Assembly (NCBI GenBank): GCA_002347965.1 | Contig: DDYN01000044.1 | Location: 1 to 16,874, forward strand | Source: UBA2233 sp002347965 [NCBI: Nitrospirae bacterium UBA2233] | GTDB taxonomy: Bacteria; UBA2233 | DNA: 16,874 nucleotides | Direction of reading: 5' to 3' | Shown: positions 1 to 7,036 of the stretch, piece by piece | Layout: each line of letters begins with the position of its first letter | Numbering within the stretch: the stretch's first letter is position 1 | The notes under the pieces: generated by a model | What the model saw: only the letters and a program-made list of their open reading frames with translations | Databases searched by the model: none | Told to the model about the DNA's origin: nothing | Translations under genes and position numbers: made by a program

Positions 1-1074
1 GCTTCGGGAAACCCCATGCTCCATGTCTACGGCGTTCAATTTCACCCGGAGGTGTGGCACACCAAAGAGGGTTCAAAAATTCTCGAGAGTTTTCTTCTCG
101 ACGTCTGTAATGCCTCTAGAGATTGGCAAACCGAACAAATCTTGGAGCTCCTTTCGAAAGATGTCCAAGCCAGGACCAAAGGCCGAGAGGTGCTCCTTGC
201 GCTTTCTGGCGGGGTGGATTCAAGCGTTATGGGGGTGCTTTTGAAGCGCATGGTCGGCGAGCACCTCCATAGTTTTCTCGTGGATACCGGGCTTCTGAGG
301 CAGGGGGAGCCTGAAAGCACGCTCAAGCTGCTTGAACCGCTCGGGCTGAATGTCCATGTCGTGGATGCCAAGGACAAGTTTATGGAAGCGCTCAAGGGCA
401 TAAGCGACCCGGAGCTCAAGCGCAAGCGCATCGGAGGCCTGTTTATCGATCTTTTGAGGGAAGAAGCGCGTAACATAGGGTTCCCCGAGCTTCTTGCGCA
501 AGGAACGCTCTACCCGGACGTGATCGAATCCATGCCCGTAGTTGGCCCTTCGGATAAGATCAAATCCCACCATAACGTGGGCGGGTTGCCCAAAGACATG
601 CCTTTCGAGCTCTTGGAGCCCTTCCGCATGCTATTTAAAGACGAAGTTCGGCGAATCGGAGAGGCGCTAGGGATGCCAGAAGAGGTCGTTTGGAAAGAGC
701 CATTCCCGGGTCCTGGGCTCGCCGTGCGTATCCTCGGTCCGGTAGACGAGGCGAGCATAACAACCGTCAGGAAGGCAGACGCGATCGTCATGGAAGAGGT
801 GCTGAGGTCCGGGATTGGCCGAAGCCTATGGCAGGCCTTTGCCGTTTTGTTGCCCGTGAAGTCGGTCGGCGTTAAGGGCGACAAGCGCTCGTACGAGAGC
901 ACCGTTGTCCTTCGTGCCGTCGAGAGCCGCGACGGGATGACCGCCGGCGTGGCCAAGCTTCCTTACGAGTTGTTGGAGCGCATCGCCCACCGCATCGTGA
1001 ACGAAGTGGAAGGTGTGAACAGGGTTGCTTACGACATTACCTCAAAGCCCCCTGCCACGATCGAGTGGGAGTAA
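1..1074 (+). CDS. guaA: GMP synthase (glutamine-hydrolysing), 3' part
   Basis: Makes GMP from XMP, ATP and glutamine in the last step of guanine nucleotide synthesis; cytosolic. The window opens inside the gene: codons are in frame from base 1, and the ATG at 16 is internal, because the glutamine amidotransferase domain is already ending there. The FHPEV stretch carries the His and Glu of the amidotransferase triad; the nucleophilic Cys lies upstream of the window. The ATP-pyrophosphatase domain follows, with its P-loop SGGVDSS, and then the C-terminal dimerisation domain, ending in the family-typical TSKPPATIEWE with stop TAA. About 357 codons are present, roughly the last two thirds of a normal enzyme of about 510-525 residues. 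A 118-nt gap without a visible terminator separates it from dnaE, so co-transcription is possible but not shown. Confidence 0.97.
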   Translation, partial: ASGNPMLHVYGVQFHPEVWHTKEGSKILESFLLDVCNASRDWQTEQILELLSKDVQARTKGREVLLALSGGVDSSVMGVLLKRMVGEHLHSFLVDTGLLRQGEPESTLKLLEPLGLNVHVVDAKDKFMEALKGISDPELKRKRIGGLFIDLLREEARNIGFPELLAQGTLYPDVIESMPVVGPSDKIKSHHNVGGLPKDMPFELLEPFRMLFKDEVRRIGEALGMPEEVVWKEPFPGPGLAVRILGPVDEASITTVRKADAIVMEEVLRSGIGRSLWQAFAVLLPVKSVGVKGDKRSYESTVVLRAVESRDGMTAGVAKLPYELLERIAHRIVNEVEGVNRVAYDITSKPPATIEWE

Positions 1075-1192
1075 GCATGGAGCCTCATCGAGGCGGATGC
1101 CACTGTGCTGCCGTGCGGTTTGCGGAAAGCACTGGGAAGACGCCGCCCAGGCATTCAAAGAAAACCTATCTACGTCCTAACGGAGCAAGCAC

Positions 1193-4100
1193 GTGAATTC
1201 AACCGCCCCAAAGCCCATTGCCCATTTGCACGTGCACACTCAATACAGCCTTTTGGATGGTGCGTGCAAATTCGACAGGCTTTTCAAGACCCTCAAGGCC
1301 AAAGGGGTGCCGGCTTGCGCCATCACGGACCACGGCAACCTTTTTGGAGCGGTAGAATTTTTCGAAGCTGCAAACAAGGCCGGTGTCCAGCCCATCATCG
1401 GCTGCGAAGCCTACCTGGCCCCCCTTACGCGTTTTGATAAGACAAAAAGCCTGCCCGGGTTCGAGAAGGACTACCACCTGATTCTCTTGGCCAAAGACGC
1501 AACGGGCTGGAAAAACCTTTGCAAAATGATTACCAAGGCTTATTTAGAAGGCTATTACGCCAAGCCGAGGATCGACAGGGAATTGCTCGGGCTACACCAC
1601 GAGGGTTTGGTGTGTCTTTCGGCTTGTATGCAAGGGGAGATCCCATACTTACTTCGGAACGGACGGGAGAAAGAAGCCCACTCGGCCCTTGAATACTATG
1701 CCTCTCTCTTCAAAGAAGACTTTTTCGTCGAAGTCCAGGCAAACGGCCTTCAGGAGCAGTACGCGCTCAACGAGCAACTCTATGGGCTTGCTAAACGTTT
1801 TGGTGTAGGGCTTGTGGCCACGAACGACTGTCATTATGTCGGACCCGAGGATGCCAAGGCTCACGACGTCCTTCTGTGTATTCAGACAAACAGAAAAGTG
1901 TGGGAAGAAGGCCGCTTTAAATTCCCGACAGAGGGGCTGTACGTCAAATCGGCGGACGAAATGCTCGAAGAGCTTGGGTCGCAGTTTGAAGAGGCGGTAG
2001 CCAACACGCTAGAGGTTGCCTCGCGTTGTCACTTTGCCTTCGATTTTACGAAAAAACGCTTTCCCGTTTACAGGCCCAAAGCAGGCGAAGAAGAAACGGA
2101 TACCCGGGCTTTGTTGAGGCTAAAGGCAAAGAAGGGGCTTGAAGAGAAGCTATCGAATCTTGAGCCACAGAAAAGGTGTGAGTACGAAAAAAGGCTCGAG
2201 CAGGAGCTCGATATTCTTGTTGACAAGGGGTTTGCGGATTATTTTCTGATCGTTCAAGACTTTACGAACCACGCAAGGTCCCAAGGGATTGTCGTTGGTC
2301 CGGGTAGGGGGTCGGCGGCAGGCTCGCTCGTGAGTTATGCCTTGGGAATCACCAAGATCGACCCAATCCAGCATGGATTGCTGTTTGAAAGGTTCTTAAA
2401 CCCGGAGCGTGTCTCGCTCCCGGATATTGACGTGGATTTTTGCTACGAGAATCGTGAACGTGTCCTCGACTACGTCAAGGAACGCTACGGCAAGGAGAAT
2501 GTCTCCCAGATCATCACCTTTGGGACGCTCAAGGCCAAAGCGGCCATTCGTGACGTGGGGAGGGTGCTAGGCCTTAGTTTTGCCGAGACGGACAAGATCG
2601 CCAAGCTGATCCCCGCGCCAAGGCAAGGAAGGGAGTGGCCCCTTGAAGAGGCGCTCAAAATGGAGCCAAAGCTTTCTGAGCTCTCCGAAAAAGACCCTAG
2701 AATCAAGGAGCTTTTAAGTTACGCGCTCGTATTGGAAGACCAGGTCAGGCATGCTTCGACTCATGCCGCAGGCGTAGTGATCTCGGGCGAGCCTCTCGAC
2801 GACTACGTCCCCTTGTTTAAGCTGCCAGACGGCAATATAACGACACAGTTCTCGATGAAGTACGTCGAAAAGCTGGGCTATATCAAGTTTGACTTTTTGG
2901 GACTCAAGACGCTCACGCTGCTGGACACGGCGAAGGGGTTAATCCAGAAAGCTCGAGGCATCACGCTCGATTTGGACAACCTCCCTTTTGATCGTCCGGA
3001 GGTGTACGCGCTTCTTGCCAAGGGGGATACGACTGGCGTGTTCCAGCTCGAAAGCCAAGGGATGCGGGATTTGCTCGTTCGCTTAAAACCGGGTGTCTTC
3101 GAAGATCTTGTTGCCGTGCTGGCGCTGTTTCGTCCAGGACCTTTGGGCTCCGGCATGGTTGACGATTTTATCGAACGCAAGCATGGGCTTAAGCAGGTGA
3201 GCTACCCCCTCCCCGAGCTGGAGGGTATCCTAAAAGAGACGTACGGCGTGATTCTTTACCAAGAGCAGGTCATGCAGATCGCAAGCAGGCTTGCCGATTA
3301 CAGCCTTGGCGAGGCAGATTTGCTCAGGCGGGCGATGGGTAAGAAAGACCCGAGGGAAATGGACCGGCAAAAAGAGCGTTTCTTGTCCGGGGCGGCAAAA
3401 AAGGGGGTGGATCCTTCAAAGGCACAGGACATTTTTGCGCTTATGGAGAAGTTTGCTGATTACGGGTTCAACAAGTCTCATAGCGCGGCCTATGCCTACA
3501 TCTCCTACCAGTGCGCCTACGTGAAGGCCAATTTTCCAAAGGAATGGATGGCGGCAATTCTCTCGATCGACATGGGGGATATGGATCGAATCCTCAAAGA
3601 TATATACGCCTGCAAGGAAATGGAAATCGCCGTTTTGCCGCCGCACGTGAACTCAAGCGACACGTCGTTCACGGTCACGGAGGAAGGGGTTCGTTTTGGC
3701 CTTCTGGCGATTAAGAACGTCGGCGAGAAGGCGGTGCAGCAAATCCTTCAAGAGCGCAAAGCAAACGGGCCCTTTAGGGACCTTGCCGAGTTTGTCTCAA
3801 GGGTTACGAGTCCGTTGGTTAACAAGCGAGTGATCGAGAGCCTGATTAAGTCGGGTGCGCTCGATGGCCTGGGACCCTTCAGGAAGGCAATGTTCGAGCG
3901 TCTCGACGTGCTCCTGAGCAAGGCGAACAAGCGTGCAACCAAGCGCCAGTCCAGAGACTTGTTCGGAGGCTTGGGCGTACCTGAACTACACGCTTTTGAC
4001 ACAAATGTTGACGGAGACCCCTCTGAATGGTCTGAATGGTCGGATGAAGAAAGGCTTGCTTTCGAGAGGGAAACCACCGGGTTTTACTTGAGCGGCCATC

Positions 4101-4684
4101 CGCTCAAGCCCTATTGGGAAAAGCTTCTTAGGCTCTACGGGGGCAAAGTCGTTCAGATCGAAGCGATGGACGCCTCTGCCGAACCGTGGGTTGGCGGAGT
4201 TGTAACCGCCCTGAGTGTCAAGACTACGAAAAAGGGGGAAAAGTACGCCAACCTAGTCTTGGAAGACTTACTTACGACGTACGCCGTGCTCGTGTGGCCC
4301 GACACGTTCCGCCGCTACGACGGTCTGATCCAAAAAGGGGGAAAGCTGATCTTGCGAGGCCATCTCGACGCCCAAGGAGAGGGCTCGAGGAAGCTCGTGG
4401 CCAAGGAGGTTTACGACCTTGAAGGGCATCTAGAAGAGCTTGTTTCGCGCTATGGCGTGACGTTAGTCCGGTGGAATGCCGAGCGAATCACCAAAGGGGA
4501 GCTGTTGCGCTTAAAGGAGCTGTTTTTATCCACGCCCGGGAGCTCACCCGTTCTCTTGTTCTTTGAAAATGGGGAACTCAAAAGGACGCTCAAGCCTGAA
4601 GGCAGGCTTCGTGTAGACCCTAGAGCTCTAAAAGTAAAGCTCTCGGACAGATTCGGGGGAGCGATTCGGGTGTCGGAGGAGTAG
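1193..4684 (+). CDS. dnaE: DNA polymerase III subunit alpha (DnaE1 type)
   Basis: Catalytic subunit of the replicative DNA polymerase. At 1163 residues it matches the E. coli-type enzyme (about 1160). An N-terminal PHP domain opens with HLHVHTQYSLLDG and continues with ITDHGNLFG and GCEAYLAP. The polymerase core holds GPGRGSAAGS and PDIDVDF, with catalytic aspartates at D411 and D413; the third is probably D567 in FDFLGLKTL. HAAGVVISG is also typical. The sequence QSRDLF from Q919 sits where E. coli DnaE has its internal beta-clamp binding motif (Q920). An OB-fold and a C-terminal tail follow. No DEDD proofreading exonuclease is embedded, as expected for DnaE rather than PolC. The start is GTG with GGAG seven nt upstream (1182-1185). 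The stop lies 6 nt before hflX, so the two are probably co-transcribed. Confidence 0.97.
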   Translation: MNSTAPKPIAHLHVHTQYSLLDGACKFDRLFKTLKAKGVPACAITDHGNLFGAVEFFEAANKAGVQPIIGCEAYLAPLTRFDKTKSLPGFEKDYHLILLAKDATGWKNLCKMITKAYLEGYYAKPRIDRELLGLHHEGLVCLSACMQGEIPYLLRNGREKEAHSALEYYASLFKEDFFVEVQANGLQEQYALNEQLYGLAKRFGVGLVATNDCHYVGPEDAKAHDVLLCIQTNRKVWEEGRFKFPTEGLYVKSADEMLEELGSQFEEAVANTLEVASRCHFAFDFTKKRFPVYRPKAGEEETDTRALLRLKAKKGLEEKLSNLEPQKRCEYEKRLEQELDILVDKGFADYFLIVQDFTNHARSQGIVVGPGRGSAAGSLVSYALGITKIDPIQHGLLFERFLNPERVSLPDIDVDFCYENRERVLDYVKERYGKENVSQIITFGTLKAKAAIRDVGRVLGLSFAETDKIAKLIPAPRQGREWPLEEALKMEPKLSELSEKDPRIKELLSYALVLEDQVRHASTHAAGVVISGEPLDDYVPLFKLPDGNITTQFSMKYVEKLGYIKFDFLGLKTLTLLDTAKGLIQKARGITLDLDNLPFDRPEVYALLAKGDTTGVFQLESQGMRDLLVRLKPGVFEDLVAVLALFRPGPLGSGMVDDFIERKHGLKQVSYPLPELEGILKETYGVILYQEQVMQIASRLADYSLGEADLLRRAMGKKDPREMDRQKERFLSGAAKKGVDPSKAQDIFALMEKFADYGFNKSHSAAYAYISYQCAYVKANFPKEWMAAILSIDMGDMDRILKDIYACKEMEIAVLPPHVNSSDTSFTVTEEGVRFGLLAIKNVGEKAVQQILQERKANGPFRDLAEFVSRVTSPLVNKRVIESLIKSGALDGLGPFRKAMFERLDVLLSKANKRATKRQSRDLFGGLGVPELHAFDTNVDGDPSEWSEWSDEERLAFERETTGFYLSGHPLKPYWEKLLRLYGGKVVQIEAMDASAEPWVGGVVTALSVKTTKKGEKYANLVLEDLLTTYAVLVWPDTFRRYDGLIQKGGKLILRGHLDAQGEGSRKLVAKEVYDLEGHLEELVSRYGVTLVRWNAERITKGELLRLKELFLSTPGSSPVLLFFENGELKRTLKPEGRLRVDPRALKVKLSDRFGGAIRVSEE

Positions 4685-4690
4685 GGCGAG

Positions 4691-5827
4691 GTGCAGAAAA
4701 ATTTAGACACGCCCGAAAAGGCTATCCTGGTGTACCCGGTAGTAGGGAAGGCTTTGTTTGGCGACTGGCAAGCAGATTTTGACGAACTTAAGGAGTTGGT
4801 ACGCAGCGCCGATTTGGACCTTGTGGACGAGGAGGTGGTTTTCTTAAAAGAAGTCAACTCGAAGACGTTGATCGGCAAAGGAAAGCTCGAAGAGCTTCGG
4901 GGAAGGGCGGATGCTTTGGGGGTAGACCTCGCCGTTTTGGGGGTGAACGCCAGCCCTAGCAAAGAACGCAACCTTGAAGAAGCCCTTGGGGTGCCCGTCG
5001 TCGACCGGACGCAGCTGATTTTAGGGATTTTCGCCAAAAGGGCGCGTTCCAAAGAAGGGAAGGTTCAGGTTGAATTGGCGCAGCTACGCGACCTCTTGCC
5101 AAGGCTTTCTGGCAAGGGAGGGCAGCTATCGAGGCTTGGCGGAGGCATCGGTACCCGTGGTCCTGGCGAGAAGAAGCTCGAGGTGGACAGGCGTAGAATC
5201 GGTACTCGTATCCACGTCCTCAAGCAAGACTTAAAGCAGGTAGAACGCCACCGTAGGCTGCAGCGTGGGTCGGGCAGGAGAGAAGCCTTTCCGATGCTCG
5301 CACTCATCGGTTATACCAACGCCGGAAAATCCAGCCTGTTTAACATGCTGACCCACGCGCATGTTGTGGCCGAAGACAAGCTCTTTGCCACTCTCGACCC
5401 TACCGTACGTCGGGTGCGGCTGCCCTCTGCGCAAGAGGCACTGCTTGTGGATACAGTAGGCATTATCCGAGACATGCCCGAAAATTTGCTTCAGGCGTTT
5501 AGGGCGACGTTTGAGGATTTTGAGCAGGCCGATGCTTACATCCATGTCGTTGATGTGAGCCAGCCCAACTACAGAGCCAAGATTGAGGAAGTAAACGACG
5601 TCCTCAGGAAACTCGAGCTTTTGGGGAAGCCGGTTTTGTACGCCTTAAACAAGTCGGACCTGATTCAACCAGAGAAGCTTCGTCTGGAAGAGGACTTAAA
5701 GAAGCAGGCCGTTGTCATAAGCACAAAAACAAGCGACGGGATCCCCAAGCTTATTGAGTCCGTGGAAGGACTCCTTGAGGCACTAACCAAGCTGCCCGCC
5801 CCTAAGGGCGGTGCGGTTGGTTCGTAG
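4691..5827 (+). CDS. hflX: Ribosome-associated GTPase HflX
   Basis: Translational GTPase that binds the 50S subunit and, in studied bacteria, splits stalled or stress-damaged 70S ribosomes; cytosolic. 378 residues. The HflX N-terminal domain ends in the diagnostic glycine-rich GGGIGTRGPGEKKLEVDRR (about 150-168). The G domain has G1 GYTNAGKS (207-214), a G2 threonine in LFATLDPT, G3 DTVG (254-257), G4 NKSD (320-323) and a G5-like STKT. Two small departures are visible. G3 reads DTVGII where most family members have DTVGFI. The protein also stops soon after the G domain, so it lacks the C-terminal extension that makes E. coli HflX about 426 residues. The GTG start has GGAGGAG nine nt upstream (4675-4681), located in the end of dnaE. 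Confidence 0.96.
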   Translation: MQKNLDTPEKAILVYPVVGKALFGDWQADFDELKELVRSADLDLVDEEVVFLKEVNSKTLIGKGKLEELRGRADALGVDLAVLGVNASPSKERNLEEALGVPVVDRTQLILGIFAKRARSKEGKVQVELAQLRDLLPRLSGKGGQLSRLGGGIGTRGPGEKKLEVDRRRIGTRIHVLKQDLKQVERHRRLQRGSGRREAFPMLALIGYTNAGKSSLFNMLTHAHVVAEDKLFATLDPTVRRVRLPSAQEALLVDTVGIIRDMPENLLQAFRATFEDFEQADAYIHVVDVSQPNYRAKIEEVNDVLRKLELLGKPVLYALNKSDLIQPEKLRLEEDLKKQAVVISTKTSDGIPKLIESVEGLLEALTKLPAPKGGAVGS

Positions 5828-5836
5828 GGGGTTTGC

Positions 5837-6217
5837 GTGTCCTGGCCCGTTAGGTTGCTGATGGGGCTTTTTGCGGGATTTTTTTTGATTGGCAGCGCCT
5901 GTGCCTATCCAGTCGTAGGGAGCAACTCGTTGAATTCGCCGATGGTGAACGATGCCTCGTCTCTAGAGCTCGTTTTTTACGGGCTCGATTACGATACGGT
6001 CAGGACGGTCTTGAGCGAGGCGTTGGGAGCGAACGCCACGCCAGAGGCGTATTTTGATCGCGCCTTCCATGCTGCGCTCGTTCTCAAAGTCCATTCTAGA
6101 GCCGACCTTGGCACCCTCAAGGCAAAGATCGAGCAGCTTTTTAGGCGAAGAGGGGTGTCGGGTGGAGTATTCTTGTTCAACAGCCGCGGACTTGTCGTTT
6201 ATGGCGCGCATCCTTAG
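5837..6217 (+). CDS. Small secreted protein of unknown function
   Basis: I do not recognise this 126-residue protein. It starts with GTG behind the purine run TAGGGGG (5825-5831, 5 nt spacing), 9 nt after the hflX stop. The N-terminus is a clear Sec signal peptide: short n-region with Arg6, a hydrophobic stretch LLMGLFAGFFLIG, and a plausible cut after ACA at residue 23. The single Cys22 is not in a good lipobox (GSAC has no aliphatic residue at -3), so a lipoprotein is less likely. The mature part is about 103 residues with mixed helix and strand character, no further membrane segment, and ends in a hydrophobic FLFNSRGLVVYG strand. Its last 17 nt overlap the phosphatidyltransferase start, so the two are probably translationally coupled and may act together at the envelope. 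No function can be assigned. Confidence 0.8.
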   Translation: MSWPVRLLMGLFAGFFLIGSACAYPVVGSNSLNSPMVNDASSLELVFYGLDYDTVRTVLSEALGANATPEAYFDRAFHAALVLKVHSRADLGTLKAKIEQLFRRRGVSGGVFLFNSRGLVVYGAHP

Positions 6218-6779
6218 CGGCGTGGCGACCTACCCGAACCTCGTGACCGGAGTAAGGCTTCTCCTTGTTCCGTTGTTTGGGCTTTTCCTGAAGCATGAAC
6301 GCTGGGCTTTTGGCCTATGGCTTTGTCTTTTACTGGTGGCCACAGACGCCCTGGACGGCTTTTTGGCCCGGAGGCTCGGCCAAAGAAGCGAGGTCGGTTC
6401 CTACTTGGACCCTTTGGCGGACAAGCTTCTGGTCTTGGTGGGCTTTTCTATGTTGAGTACGAAAGGGCATGTTCCCGCATGGTTGCTCGTCCTTGTTCTT
6501 TCTAGGGATGGGCTGATTCTAATAGGTGTAGGGATCTATTTGCTGGCCAAAGGGAAGCCGATGGAGGCAAGCCCGACAAGGCTCGGAAAGGCTACAGCCG
6601 TAACTCAGTTCCTTTTTATTCTGTACTGTCTGTGGGTCCTCGAAGCGGACCTCTCTGGGAATACGATGGACCCCCTTACGTGGGTTGTTGCAGCCTTCAC
6701 TGTCGGCTCCTTTGTGCAGTACGGCTGTATTTTCCTTCGTTCGTTTTACGAGCGGCCCGAACCGGATGCGGTGTCTTAA
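6201..6779 (+). CDS. CDP-alcohol phosphatidyltransferase, PgsA-like
   Basis: Integral membrane enzyme of the family that transfers a phosphatidyl group from CDP-diacylglycerol to an alcohol; the closest functional guess is glycerol-3-phosphate as acceptor (PgsA, first step to phosphatidylglycerol). 192 residues with several hydrophobic helices. The complete family motif is present: D49-x2-D52-G53-x2-A56-R57-x8-G66-x3-D70-x3-D74, holding the metal and CDP ligands. The N-terminus YPNLVTGVRLLLVP is typical of PgsA. The frame is open further upstream to 6054, but that stretch is the shadow of the preceding gene; ATG at 6201 puts the start just before the conserved YPNLVT helix. No good Shine-Dalgarno precedes it, fitting translational coupling to the gene it overlaps by 17 nt. 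The alcohol substrate is inferred; another acceptor, or a cardiolipin-type role, cannot be excluded. Confidence 0.9.
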   Translation: MARILSGVATYPNLVTGVRLLLVPLFGLFLKHERWAFGLWLCLLLVATDALDGFLARRLGQRSEVGSYLDPLADKLLVLVGFSMLSTKGHVPAWLLVLVLSRDGLILIGVGIYLLAKGKPMEASPTRLGKATAVTQFLFILYCLWVLEADLSGNTMDPLTWVVAAFTVGSFVQYGCIFLRSFYERPEPDAVS

Positions 6780-6799
6780 GGGGCCTTCTTGGTGCTTTT

Positions 6800-6846
6800 C
6801 CTTCCGCAGGGATTGTGTTAAACTCCCCTGAGGAAGGAATTCTTTT
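6800..6846 (+). terminator. Inverted repeat before tRNA-Val; terminator-like or operator-like
   Basis: CCTTCCGCAGGG (6800-6811) pairs with CCCTGAGGAAGG (6826-6837) in 11 of 12 positions; the only mismatch is G6806/A6831. The loop is 14 nt, and the right arm is followed by AATTCTTTT, a weak T-tract. It lies 21 nt after the phosphatidyltransferase stop and could end that operon. The loop also contains the possible extended -10 of tRNA-Val, so as DNA it could equally serve as an operator. I cannot decide between the two from sequence. Confidence 0.5.
6816..6824 (+). promoter_or_regulatory. Candidate extended -10 promoter element for tRNA-Val
   Basis: TGTTAAACT reads as an extended -10 (TG, one base, then TAAACT at 6819-6824). 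It would start transcription near 6831, about 16 nt before the mature tRNA 5' end. The -35 region is weak: only a T/C-rich stretch near 6796-6801 at about 17 nt spacing. The assignment is by eye. Confidence 0.35.
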
Positions 6847-6921
6847 AGGCGCGTAGCTCAGGGGTAGAGCGCTGCTCTGACGCAGCAGAGGTCGGCGGTT
6901 CGAAGCCGCCCGCGCCTACCA
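6847..6921 (+). tRNA. tRNA-Val, anticodon GAC
   Basis: A complete cloverleaf can be folded by hand. The acceptor stem AGGCGCG (6847-6853) pairs fully with CGCGCCT (6911-6917). The D stem is GCTC/GAGC, the anticodon stem CTGCT/AGCAG with 7-nt loop CTGACGC, and the variable loop AGGTC. The T stem is GGCGG/CCGCC with loop TTCGAAG. The discriminator is A6918 and CCA is encoded (6919-6921). Anticodon GAC (6879-6881) reads GUC and GUU valine codons. Two positions are less usual: an A1-U72 terminal pair and G at position 37, where E. coli tRNA-Val(GAC) has A. Confidence 0.95.
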
Positions 6922-6957
6922 AGGCTGTTAAAGGCACGTTCAAGAATCTTTCGTTTG

Positions 6958-6994
6958 TTCTACCCGTGACCCGTTCGAACCTTCAGGGGTAGAA
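6958..6994 (+). promoter_or_regulatory. Hairpin in the thrS leader
   Basis: TTCTACCC (6958-6965) is perfectly complementary to GGGTAGAA (6987-6994), with a 21-nt loop that contains the palindrome GTTCGAAC (6973-6980). No T-run follows, so it is not a simple intrinsic terminator. No T-box consensus was found. It sits 42 nt before the thrS start, where synthetase leaders often carry control structures; a regulatory role is inference. Confidence 0.4.
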
Positions 6995-7036
6995 AAGGCG
7001 AGGGCTAGGCTTGTAGCAGGGCTGTTTGGAAGGACC

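Noticed and set aside
1075-1192. Possible small gene or RNA in the guaA-dnaE gap
   Set aside because: The open frame here continues as an out-of-frame shadow of dnaE, without a ribosome-binding site or conserved look. Only trivial 4-bp hairpins are present and there is no terminator T-run.
5837-5905. The small secreted protein as a lipoprotein through Cys22
   Set aside because: The preceding residues GSA lack the aliphatic residue expected at -3 of a lipobox, and ACA at 21-23 makes a good signal peptidase I site.
6966-6986. GTTCGAAC at 6973 as the T-loop of a second, decayed tRNA
   Set aside because: The flanking bases do not pair as a T stem on either strand, and no acceptor or anticodon arm is found around it.
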